From: Bacteroidales bacterium
Lineage (GTDB): Bacteria; Bacteroidota; Bacteroidia; Bacteroidales; Tenuifilaceae
Length of the DNA: 37,373 bases
Assembly: GCA_017454165.1 (NCBI GenBank)
Contig: JAFTDN010000132.1
Coordinates: forward strand, 1-37,373
Direction: 5' to 3'
This document shows positions 1 through 8,180 of the stretch, one piece after another (within the stretch, counting starts at the first letter, position 1; the number at the start of each line of letters is the position of its first letter). The translations under genes were made by a program, and so were the position numbers. Under the pieces are notes generated by a model. It searched no databases. It was given only the letters and a program-made list of their open reading frames with translations, and was not told where the DNA came from.

Positions 1-62
1 AATTACAATATTGGTTCAGGCCGCAAAGATACATATTATTTTCTATATTAGATTAACAATAC
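1..62 (-). mobile_element. Left IS end (partial, IS1-like)
   Basis: These 62 bases are the exact reverse complement of 37235-37296, the segment just upstream of the IS1-like transposase start at the right edge. The left copy is therefore the terminus of the same element in the opposite orientation, with its transposase outside the window and reading leftward. The match stops at base 62/63, which I take as the outer boundary of the element to within a base or two. No target duplication can be checked because the far flank is not in the window. Confidence 0.75.
1..62. repeat. 62-nt inverted repeat, left copy
   Basis: Perfect reverse complement of 37235-37296. The two copies bracket the whole window. 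Confidence 0.9.
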
Positions 63-173
63 TAGCGTTGCATATCTGGTCGTATTGGTACAGCTGCCAT
101 GCTCTACGGAAGAGGCAAGATTTATCTTCAAGTTCAGGCAACAATAATGGCGGCTGCGGGGTATAAAATCAAG

Positions 174-3100
174 ATGAGAATGGCTAGCTCATGGCGCAAT
201 ATGATGCGGCTGATGCTGATGGTGCTGCTGTGCGGGGGGCTTGCCGCCAACGCGCAGCCCATAGCTGTCACGCTCTACAATGCGGACAACGGGCTGCCGC
301 AGTCGAGCGTAACATGCCTATACCAAGATTCCTACGGCTTTGTGTGGGTAGGCACCCAGGATGGCTTGGCCTGTTTCGATGGCTACACCTTTGAGGTTTA
401 CCAGAAATCGCCCACCCACCCTGGTAGTATCGGCGATGGGTACATATTCGCCATCGCCGAGGATGCCCGCAGGAACATCTGGGTGGGCACACGCAGCGGA
501 CTGAGCTGCCTCGACCGTGCGACGGGGGCGTTTCGGAACTACCATTTCGGTTCCAATGGCCGTGTACCGCGGGGCGATGAGAGCGTGCAGAGCTTACTAT
601 TCGATGGGCATGGAGTGCTGTGGCTGAAGACGGCCAATGCCCTGCACCGCTACTATACCGAAACCGACAGCCTAGTAACATATACCTTTGGGCAGAACCT
701 GCACAACGACTACACCACCCTCAATTTTGCCATATCGCCACTGAAGGGCGATGCCCAAGGGCGGCTTTGGGTGGGTACATCGCGTGGGCTGCTGATATTC
801 GACCCCCGCAGCGCTACGTTCGCCAACGTGCCGATGCCCCAGGCCAATGCGTCTGGCATCAGGGCTATCTGGATTTCGCCAGATGGTAGGGTATTGGCGG
901 GGGGGGCGGCGGGACTATTCGAGTACAACGAGCCCCAAGGGCAATGCCTGCCTTTCAGGTCTCGGGGGCAGGCCGTGGAGGCCGGTGAGGTGGAGTCTAT
1001 CGCCGAGGGCCCCAATGGGAGCATCATGGTGGGGGGGCAGCAGAAGCTCATCGAAATCAAACGCGATGGCTCCGTGCGGGAGATCCATGGGCTACACCAT
1101 GGCGGGCATCTCATCAACCTCTCGGAGGTGATGGCCTTGCTGCACGACCGCTCCAAGGTGATGTGGATTGGCACTCAGGTAGGACTGATGAGGTGGAGCC
1201 AGCTACAGCAGCGCTTTGCGGGCTACTCCAAGCAGCGCAATGGCGACAACCTGTTCGGTGCCAATGTGGTGGCCTCGCTCCTGCAGGAGGCCAGCGGCAT
1301 AACCTGGGTGGGTACCTGGGGGACGGGCCTCTACCGCTTCGATCCTCAGCGCGAGATAGTGCTAGAGCGATACTCGGCCCAGGAGCGGGGTGGGCACCGC
1401 ATCTGCAACGACCACGTGTTCGTCCTGTTCCAGCGCCGCAATGGCGACATCTTGATAGGTACCAATAGCGGGGCCATGCGCCGCAGCACCGTTGGGGGTG
1501 GTTTCGTAGGGATGGGCTCCAAGGCGCTGGACTCCCTGCTCATTGACAACCGCGTATTCAGCATGGCCGAGGACACCTTGCAGCAGCTCTACCTGGCCAC
1601 AGGCCGCGGCCTCCACAGGCTGTCGCCCAACGGACGAGTGCTGAGCGTTTACTCCGACACCTCCGCGCACAGCAAGCTGCTGAGCGACCAGCTATACGAC
1701 GTGCTGATCGATGAGCGCGGCGATGTGTGGGTGGGCTCCGCGTTGGGCGTTACCCACCTATCTGATGGCATGACCAAGGCTAGGCACTACTCCGTGGTGG
1801 CCGGCCCCGACCAGCCCCGTTCGGGCATGGGAGGGGCGGGGGTGCTATGCTTATACCAGGACGCCCGTGGCACCATCTGGGCCGGCACCATGGTGGGCCT
1901 ATACCGCTATAGACCATCGGACGACAGCTTTGAGCAGGTGCTCGATGGCCTATGCGTGTACGCCATGGAGGAGGACAACGATGTGCGGCTGTGGCTGAGC
2001 ACCAACAATGGGCTGGTGCGATTTGTGCCCGAGGCCAACATGGTGCGCCGCTTCAGCACTGGCGATGGACTCCTGAGCAACGAGTTCAATCTGGGTGCCA
2101 GCACCCGCAGCCCCAATGGGGACATCTTGTTCGGCGGGCTGGCGGGGTACAACTATTTCAACCCCGACTCCATCCCCATCAACTACATCCGTCCACGCAC
2201 CACCATCACCCGCATCGAGGTGGTGGATGCTGATGGACACCTCATCAAGTTCCCACCCAACACCTCCAGCATCAACATCCTGAAGGGGTTCAAGTCGCTG
2301 GACATCGAGTTCTCCTCGTTCGACTACAACTTCCCTAGCCGCAACGAGTTCCGCTACAAGCTGGAGGGTTTCGAGGAGGACTGGGTGGAGCTGGGTGCAC
2401 GCCACTCGGTGCACTACACCAACCTGCCCGAGTACCGCTACAGGTTCGTGCTGCAGAGCTCCAACTGCGACCAGATATGGTCCGATGGAGCCGTGTCCCT
2501 CTCCATTGTGGTGCGCTCCCCTTTCTGGACCTCCAAATTGGCCTACGGCATGTACTTTATGCTGGGCGTGGCGCTGGCTACTGCCTACGTCATCTCGCGC
2601 CGCAAGATGCTCCACCGCATGGATCGCCTGCTGATGGACCGCGGGCAAGCCCTGGCCGACATGCAGATCAAGGCCGATGAGCTCGCCCTGGCCAACAAGA
2701 ACATCACCGACAGCATACAGTATGCCAAGCGCATACAGCGGGCCATGATGCCATCGCTTAGCAAGTTCAGGGCCATACTGCCCGAATCCTTCATCCTTTA
2801 CATGCCCAAGGACATCGTGAGCGGCGACTTCTACTGGATCAACGAAACGCGTAACCGCATATTCGTGGCCATGGCCGACTGCACGGGCCATGGGGTGCCG
2901 GGCGCGTTCATGAGCATCATAGGCATGGAGCTGATGCGGCACATCATCAATACGGATCAGATTGACGATGCCGCCGAGGTGCTCAACCTGATGAGCAGCG
3001 GTGTGCGCGAGGTGTTCGCATCGGGGGGACTGGGGGAGGGCGGTGCCCAGGTCAAGGACAGCATGGACGTGGCTTTCTGCGTAATCGATCGCGAGTACAA

Positions 3101-3485
3101 CCTGCTACAGTACGCCGGGGCTTTCTCCAACCTACTGTTGGTGCGCGATGGCAAGATTATTGAGCTCACGGGTGATAGATACGCCGTGGGCTCCAGCTCC
3201 ACCGACCAGGTACAGACCCTATTCAGCAGCTATTACGTCCCGCTGCAGGCGGGGGATACCATCTACATCTTCTCCGATGGATACGTGGACCAATTCGGCG
3301 GTGCCGAGGGCAAGAAGTTCAAGATGCGCCGCTTTAGGCATCTGCTGCTCAATATCTACAACCTGCCCATAAACAGCCAACGGCAGCAGCTGTACGATGC
3401 CATCACCAGCTGGATGGGAAATCAGGAGCAGGTCGATGACATCCTAGTGATCGGCATCAGGCCCGATTTGAGCTGCATATTCTGA
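174..3485 (+). CDS. Beta-propeller / Y_Y_Y sensor with SpoIIE-type PP2C phosphatase
   Basis: Membrane signalling protein of about 1100 residues. After a signal peptide ending in ANAQ come about a dozen WVGT..GL..F/YD repeats (two-component regulator propeller) that should form periplasmic propellers. A Y_Y_Y domain follows near residues 710-780, a single membrane segment near 785-810 (LAYGMYFMLGVALATAYVIS), and a short coiled coil. The cytoplasmic end is a SpoIIE/RsbU-type phosphatase with GDFYW near 884, ADCTGHG near 900 and a closing DDILVIGIRP. It has no histidine kinase or DNA-binding domain, so output is probably dephosphorylation of an anti-anti-sigma-type protein; no such partner is encoded nearby. 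The frame is open from 99, but ATG 174 or 180 gives the best signal peptide. The left IS end stops about 110 bases upstream, so its promoter may be altered. Confidence 0.88.
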   Translation: MRMASSWRNMMRLMLMVLLCGGLAANAQPIAVTLYNADNGLPQSSVTCLYQDSYGFVWVGTQDGLACFDGYTFEVYQKSPTHPGSIGDGYIFAIAEDARRNIWVGTRSGLSCLDRATGAFRNYHFGSNGRVPRGDESVQSLLFDGHGVLWLKTANALHRYYTETDSLVTYTFGQNLHNDYTTLNFAISPLKGDAQGRLWVGTSRGLLIFDPRSATFANVPMPQANASGIRAIWISPDGRVLAGGAAGLFEYNEPQGQCLPFRSRGQAVEAGEVESIAEGPNGSIMVGGQQKLIEIKRDGSVREIHGLHHGGHLINLSEVMALLHDRSKVMWIGTQVGLMRWSQLQQRFAGYSKQRNGDNLFGANVVASLLQEASGITWVGTWGTGLYRFDPQREIVLERYSAQERGGHRICNDHVFVLFQRRNGDILIGTNSGAMRRSTVGGGFVGMGSKALDSLLIDNRVFSMAEDTLQQLYLATGRGLHRLSPNGRVLSVYSDTSAHSKLLSDQLYDVLIDERGDVWVGSALGVTHLSDGMTKARHYSVVAGPDQPRSGMGGAGVLCLYQDARGTIWAGTMVGLYRYRPSDDSFEQVLDGLCVYAMEEDNDVRLWLSTNNGLVRFVPEANMVRRFSTGDGLLSNEFNLGASTRSPNGDILFGGLAGYNYFNPDSIPINYIRPRTTITRIEVVDADGHLIKFPPNTSSINILKGFKSLDIEFSSFDYNFPSRNEFRYKLEGFEEDWVELGARHSVHYTNLPEYRYRFVLQSSNCDQIWSDGAVSLSIVVRSPFWTSKLAYGMYFMLGVALATAYVISRRKMLHRMDRLLMDRGQALADMQIKADELALANKNITDSIQYAKRIQRAMMPSLSKFRAILPESFILYMPKDIVSGDFYWINETRNRIFVAMADCTGHGVPGAFMSIIGMELMRHIINTDQIDDAAEVLNLMSSGVREVFASGGLGEGGAQVKDSMDVAFCVIDREYNLLQYAGAFSNLLLVRDGKIIELTGDRYAVGSSSTDQVQTLFSSYYVPLQAGDTIYIFSDGYVDQFGGAEGKKFKMRRFRHLLLNIYNLPINSQRQQLYDAITSWMGNQEQVDDILVIGIRPDLSCIF

Positions 3486-3524
3486 GGACGGCGCGGTTTT
3501 GTGCCATCGCGAGTCATTTTTTTG

Positions 3525-3532
3525 TATATTTG
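3525..3532 (+). promoter_or_regulatory. Bacteroidota promoter for the patatin gene
   Basis: TATATTTG matches the Bacteroidota -7 consensus TAnnTTTG. A TTTTG at 3497-3501 sits 23 bases upstream as a -33 element. The predicted transcript would start about 15 bases before the ATG at 3556, which rules out the upstream TTG at 3499 as the start codon. Confidence 0.6.
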
Positions 3533-3555
3533 TTTGCCAATATGTACCAAATCGC

Positions 3556-5889
3556 ATGGGACGACGTTCGACAGCGATGCTCATCGGGGTGCTGCTGGGC
3601 ATCGTCGCTGTGCTGCGGTGCGCCAGCGCCCAAACTGTGAGCCTGGTGATGAGCGGCGGCGGTGCTAGGGGGCTAGCGCACATAGGCGTGATTAAAGCTC
3701 TGGAGGAGTCGCAGATCCCCATCGACTACGTGTGCGGCACCTCGATAGGAGCCATCATAGGGGCCCTCTACGCCATGGGGTACACCCCCGATGAGATGAT
3801 GGAGAAGTTCCGCTCCCGCGACTTCCGCTATTGGAGCACGGGCACCATCGACCCGCGCTACCGCTACAGCATCAACCCCATGCAGAGCGCCGATGCCGAG
3901 AACCTCAAGATAGGCCTCTCCATCACCAAGCGCGGCATCGCCCCAAAGATTATGTCGAGCTACGTGCCCACTCTGGGCATGGATCTTGCCTTTCAGGAGC
4001 TATTCGCCCAGGGCACGGCCATCTCGGGCGGCAGCTTCGACAGGCTGTTCGTCCCCTTCTTCTGCAACGCCTCCGATGTGGTGAACAAGCGCCCGGTGTA
4101 CTTCCGCAAGGGCGACCTAGGCGAGAGCGTCCGCGCCTCCATGACGTTCCCCATGTACTTCAGGCCCATATACATAGACTCCGTGCTGCTGTTCGATGGC
4201 GGCGTGTACAACAACTTCCCCTGGCGCGAAGCCAAGTCGGCATTCGGGGCCGACATCCTGATTGGCAGCAAGGTGTCGTCGAACTACGGCACGATTGACG
4301 ATGAGAGCCCCCTGCTCCAGATTGAGCACATGATTACAGACTCCACCTCCTACAGCATTCCCAGCACCGATGGGCTCCTGATCGATATGAAGGTGGGCGC
4401 GGGGCTGCTCGACTTCGACAGGCTCGATGAAATTGTGCAGCTCGGCTACGACTCCACGTTGCGGATGCTCGACAGCATTAGACTGCGCATCAAACGGGTG
4501 GCCGACACTGCAGCCCTTGCCGCCCGTAGGGCGCAGTTCAGGCAGCGCCTGCCGGAATTCCGTGTGGGCAGGGTGGTCGTGAATGGGCTGACTCGCGAGC
4601 AGGAGCGCTTCGCCGCCAATATGCTCGAGGCCGACAAGCAGATCTCCGTGGAGCAGTTCAAGGCCGACTACTACAGGCTGCTGTCCAACGAGGTATTCGT
4701 GAGGCTGTACCCCCGCGCCCGGTACGATGCCGAGTGCGGCAGCTTCACCATGCTGCTCGATGCCCAGCTCAGGCGCACCATCGACCTCGGGCTGGGGCTC
4801 AACATCTCATCGAGCATGGGCACCGAAGCCTTCATCTCGGCCAACTACCAGTGGCTCAGGCGCTCTTCGAACCTGCTGTACGGCAACATCTACCTGGGCC
4901 GCTTCTACAACAGCGCCAAGCTGTCCTACATCCGCACCATTGCCACCTCCATCAAGATGCCCCTATCGCTGCAGGGGCACGTGGTGGTGAATCGGCTTAA
5001 CTACCATAGCAGCAATGTGATAAGGGCTTTCGAGGATATTAAGCCCTCATACGTAATAGAGACGGAGAACCTCGGCATTGCTGGCCTGATGGCGCATCTC
5101 AGCGGCACGTCGAACCTGATGATCTATGGCTCGATGGGCCGAAAGTCCAGCGACTACTACCAGAGCAGCCGCTACAACTCGTTCGATAGGCCCGACAATA
5201 CATCGTTCCGATACCTGAAAACATCAGTCAGATGGGAGATGCGCGACCTCGATATGCGGCAGTACGCCACGGCGGGGCGGCACCGGGCGATTGCCCTCTC
5301 GCTCTACACGGGTACCGAGCGGCACCTGCCGGGCACTACGGCCAGCACCATCATTGTGAGGAACAACAACATGTGGCACACCTTCTTCACGGCCTACGCC
5401 TACAACGAAAGCTACCACCGCATATTCCGTAAAAGGCTGACGCTGGGGGTTGTGGGTGAGGCCTATTGGTCCACGCAGGACTTTTTTAGCAACTACCACG
5501 CCACCGTGCTCTTCATGCGGCAGTTCGCGCCCACGCCCCACTCTTCGATGCTCTACCTGCAAAATCTGCGCAACTCCCGCTATGTCGCCGCTGGGCTCGT
5601 GCCCATCCTGCGGATCAACCCGCGCACCCACCTTCGGTTCGAGGGCTACGCCTTTCTGCCCGTGCAGGGCCTCTATGCCGACAACGCCGATGGCGACAAC
5701 AAGGCACGTTTCTCCAGAGAGCTGTTCCCCAGCTGCTGGTACATGGCCTCCTCCTCCTTGGTGATTAACACTCCGATAGGGCCCATTGCCGCCACGGGGG
5801 CCTACTACCCAAATAACGGGGGCTTTGAGTGGTTTTTCAACGTGAGCTTCGGCTACTCGCTCTTCAACAACCGCACGTTCGACAACTAG
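3556..5889 (+). CDS. Patatin-like phospholipase with POTRA and outer-membrane barrel (type Vd layout)
   Basis: Protein of 777 residues with a signal peptide (cleavage near CASA/QT). The patatin domain begins at once: the oxyanion loop GGGARG near 34-39, the nucleophile in GTSIG with Ser63, and the dyad Asp in DGG near 214. These are the Ser-Asp dyad signatures of patatin lipases. A POTRA-like module (VGRVVVNGLTREQERF) covers about 334-389. The remaining roughly 380 residues alternate aromatic and polar positions like a surface-antigen/D15 barrel. This order matches PlpD/FplA-type Vd autotransporters, so I infer an outer-membrane-anchored or surface-exposed lipase. ATG 3556 is chosen because it follows the promoter and starts a good signal peptide. 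Its stop overlaps that of the convergent nadE gene by four bases. Confidence 0.9.
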   Translation: MGRRSTAMLIGVLLGIVAVLRCASAQTVSLVMSGGGARGLAHIGVIKALEESQIPIDYVCGTSIGAIIGALYAMGYTPDEMMEKFRSRDFRYWSTGTIDPRYRYSINPMQSADAENLKIGLSITKRGIAPKIMSSYVPTLGMDLAFQELFAQGTAISGGSFDRLFVPFFCNASDVVNKRPVYFRKGDLGESVRASMTFPMYFRPIYIDSVLLFDGGVYNNFPWREAKSAFGADILIGSKVSSNYGTIDDESPLLQIEHMITDSTSYSIPSTDGLLIDMKVGAGLLDFDRLDEIVQLGYDSTLRMLDSIRLRIKRVADTAALAARRAQFRQRLPEFRVGRVVVNGLTREQERFAANMLEADKQISVEQFKADYYRLLSNEVFVRLYPRARYDAECGSFTMLLDAQLRRTIDLGLGLNISSSMGTEAFISANYQWLRRSSNLLYGNIYLGRFYNSAKLSYIRTIATSIKMPLSLQGHVVVNRLNYHSSNVIRAFEDIKPSYVIETENLGIAGLMAHLSGTSNLMIYGSMGRKSSDYYQSSRYNSFDRPDNTSFRYLKTSVRWEMRDLDMRQYATAGRHRAIALSLYTGTERHLPGTTASTIIVRNNNMWHTFFTAYAYNESYHRIFRKRLTLGVVGEAYWSTQDFFSNYHATVLFMRQFAPTPHSSMLYLQNLRNSRYVAAGLVPILRINPRTHLRFEGYAFLPVQGLYADNADGDNKARFSRELFPSCWYMASSSLVINTPIGPIAATGAYYPNNGGFEWFFNVSFGYSLFNNRTFDN

Positions 5890-7370
5890 CTGCGCCAGCG
5901 GCCCACCACTGGTAGCGGGTGCTGCCCAAATGGCCTGGCCGATACCCAGAACGCGGGCGGCGTTTGCGCCCGTTTGTACACGTTGCGCCTTATCATCTCC
6001 GTGATGCGCTCCACCAGCTGCGGGTCGAAGCCCATCCGCACCAGCTCATCGGTATCTTTGCCCTGCTCTATGTGGCTGCGCAGCAGGCTGTCGAGCACAT
6101 CGTAGGGGGGCAGCGAGTCGGAGTCCTTCTGGTTGGGGCGCAGCTCTGCCGATGGGGCCTTGTCGATGATGTTCTGCGGAATCAGCTCCCCGTGGCGATT
6201 GATGTGGCGGGCCAGGGCGTACACATCGGTCTTGTACACATCGCCCAGCGCGCTGAACGCGCCGTTGGTGTCGCCGTAGAGCGTGCCGTAGCCCACGGCG
6301 GCCTCGCTCTTGTTGGTGGTGTTCAAGATGATGTGCCCCAGCTTGTTGCTCAGCGCCATCAGCAGTACGCCGCGTGTGCGGGCCTGTATGTTCTCCTCGG
6401 TCACATCATCGGGCAAATCGCCGAATAGCCCCGATAGGCTTTGGCGGAATGTGTTGAACAGCGGCTCGATGGGCACTATATCGTGCTGTACGCCCAGCCG
6501 GTGGGCCATGTCGAGCGCATCATCGATGGAGTGCTGCGATGAGTACTGCGAGGGCATCAGCAGCACCCGGATGCGCTGCGGCCCTATGGCCCTGTGGAGC
6601 AGGGCTAGCACCACCGCCGAGTCGATGCCGCCCGAGAGCCCCAGCGCGGCACGGTTGAGGTGCATCTTGCCCATGTAGTCGCGAATGCCCATCACTAGGG
6701 CATCGTGTATTCGGCTGATGCGCTGGGCCGTGCGATCGATGCTGATGGTCGGTGCGCTGGTCAGCGTGTTGGTGTCAAGCAGGGCGAAGTCCTCATCGAA
6801 GCTGGCCAGCAGGTGGCGCACCTGCCCATCGGGCCCTAGGGCCATGGAGCTGCCGTGGAATAGGCGCTCGGTGTTGCCGCCCACCAGGTTCGCCCACAGG
6901 GTGGGCAGCCCGCGCTGGGCCACGCGTTGGCGGTACGCGTTGAGGCGCGGCTGCTCATCATCGGCGCAGAATGCGCTGGCGGCCAAGTCGATGGCCAACG
7001 TGGCTAGAGGTGTGCGCTTGGGTTCCGCGCCCACCACGATGCGCTCTGCACCTATGGGTATCGGGATGCTGGGCGCTATGCGCTCCATCTTCCCCTGGCC
7101 GATGAGCAGGGGGTGGTCAGGGGTGCCCAGCACGATGCTGAGGCCGTGGGAGTGGGGGGCTATGAGCGTGTTGGCGGCATCGAGGCAGCGCTGTTCGAAG
7201 CTGGGCTGCTCGGCCAAAGACAGGCAGCTATGCCCGCTGATTGCGTGGTCGGAGAGCACCAGCAGCTCGGCTCCCATGGTTTTGGCCCGCTGGGCGGCGG
7301 CGGCTATTTTTTGGCAATTCCCCTCAGCATCGCCCACGGTGTAGTTGAGCTGGGCAATGGCTATCTTCAT
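5886..7370 (-). CDS. nadE: NAD synthetase with a degenerate glutaminase domain
   Basis: Protein of 494 residues. The C-terminal half is an intact NAD synthetase: PP-loop SGGIDS at 246-251, NKSEAAVGYGTLYGD, and PSAELRPNQKDSDSLPPYD, the motifs that bind ATP and deamido-NAD. The N-terminal half starts like a nitrilase-fold glutaminase (IAQLNYTVGD..GN) and keeps VGG and a late GPDGQV strand. However, the usual FPEL..GY reads LSDHAISGH (catalytic Glu replaced by Asp41). The Lys-bearing LPNYGVFDE motif and the Cys-bearing ICED motif are missing, with roughly 45 fewer residues than usual glutamine-dependent enzymes. I infer an ammonia-dependent enzyme, or one fed ammonia by another protein. It lies 21 bases downstream of the barrel-protein gene, probably in one transcript. 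Confidence 0.93.
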   Translation of the reverse strand: MKIAIAQLNYTVGDAEGNCQKIAAAAQRAKTMGAELLVLSDHAISGHSCLSLAEQPSFEQRCLDAANTLIAPHSHGLSIVLGTPDHPLLIGQGKMERIAPSIPIPIGAERIVVGAEPKRTPLATLAIDLAASAFCADDEQPRLNAYRQRVAQRGLPTLWANLVGGNTERLFHGSSMALGPDGQVRHLLASFDEDFALLDTNTLTSAPTISIDRTAQRISRIHDALVMGIRDYMGKMHLNRAALGLSGGIDSAVVLALLHRAIGPQRIRVLLMPSQYSSQHSIDDALDMAHRLGVQHDIVPIEPLFNTFRQSLSGLFGDLPDDVTEENIQARTRGVLLMALSNKLGHIILNTTNKSEAAVGYGTLYGDTNGAFSALGDVYKTDVYALARHINRHGELIPQNIIDKAPSAELRPNQKDSDSLPPYDVLDSLLRSHIEQGKDTDELVRMGFDPQLVERITEMIRRNVYKRAQTPPAFWVSARPFGQHPLPVVGRWRS

Positions 7371-7391
7371 AGGTGGTTTATTATGTGCGGT

Positions 7392-8111
7392 TTAGAACAC
7401 AAATCCTATCCGCAGACCGATGGTATGGTTGGTGATAGAGGTGTGGACGTTGCTGTCGGAGGCCTTCTGGGTATCGATCATGGGGGTGATGCCGCCCGAG
7501 TAGGTCAGCCCGAATTGCAGCGAGCTCTCGCCGCCGAGCGACTGCTCTATGCCCGCCGTAACGAAGAACGAGCCGAAGACAGGGAGGAAGTGGTCGTTGG
7601 TCTTCTCCTTGCTAATATCCTCTAGGCTCAGCACATTGGTTCCGTCCACCCAGGTGTATCCGCGTAGCCTCACGTTGCCCTTTATGCCCACGCTGGCGTA
7701 TATGGTGGTGTAGCCGATCTCTATGGAGCGGAACTTTAGGCCCAGCGGCACGCTGACGTACTGGCCTCGGTATTTCACCTTGGCCCCGGGCAGCAGCGCA
7801 TACGATGAGTTTACAGAGTGCAGCGTGGTGGCATCGTTGTGCAGCACGTGCCCGCCTAGGAAGTTGAGCGATACACCGCTGATGATGGAGTACCGCGTGG
7901 CGAAGAATTTCTCAGCATCGAGGCCCATGTTCACGGTGAGCATAGTTCCTTGGGTGTCGAAGCGCTTCTTATTGTCGGAGTGCAGCCACGATACCTGTGG
8001 GTCTATGTAGAAGCCGAAGCTGTATCGGCGGCTCTGGGCCTGTAGGTTCTGCACGGAGAGCGCTATGAGTAGCAGCGCTGCGGCGAGTCGTAGTTGGAGT
8101 TTCATTTTCAT
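7392..8111 (-). CDS. Small outer-membrane beta-barrel protein (PorT-like)
   Basis: Protein of 239 residues with a signal peptide (LLLIALSVQNLQAQ) followed by alternating hydrophobic/polar strands. It ends in RIGFVF with a C-terminal phenylalanine, a typical assembly signal of outer-membrane barrels. Phrases such as YVSVPLGLKFRSIEIGY and TAGIEQSLGGESSLQFGLTYSGG are common in the outer-membrane beta-barrel (PorT-type) families of Bacteroidota. The ligand or cargo cannot be told from sequence. It is followed after 21 bases by nadE and has its own -7 box about 40 bases upstream. Confidence 0.75.
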   Translation of the reverse strand: MKMKLQLRLAAALLLIALSVQNLQAQSRRYSFGFYIDPQVSWLHSDNKKRFDTQGTMLTVNMGLDAEKFFATRYSIISGVSLNFLGGHVLHNDATTLHSVNSSYALLPGAKVKYRGQYVSVPLGLKFRSIEIGYTTIYASVGIKGNVRLRGYTWVDGTNVLSLEDISKEKTNDHFLPVFGSFFVTAGIEQSLGGESSLQFGLTYSGGITPMIDTQKASDSNVHTSITNHTIGLRIGFVF

Positions 8112-8148
8112 GATATTCAGTACGTTATCAGTAGATGGGATGAGGTTG

Positions 8149-8156
8149 CAAAGGTA
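8149..8156 (-). promoter_or_regulatory. -7 box for the barrel-protein/nadE pair
   Basis: Read on the minus strand this is TACCTTTG, an exact TAnnTTTG match about 40 bases before the barrel-protein start. I see no convincing TTG at the -33 distance. Confidence 0.45.
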
Positions 8157-8180
8157 GCAAAAATTGTGCAGACGGCCTTT

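Noticed and set aside
1950-2942. 330-codon antisense frame inside the propeller sensor gene
   Set aside because: His/Val/Gly-rich antisense shadow of a well-supported gene, with no recognisable domain.
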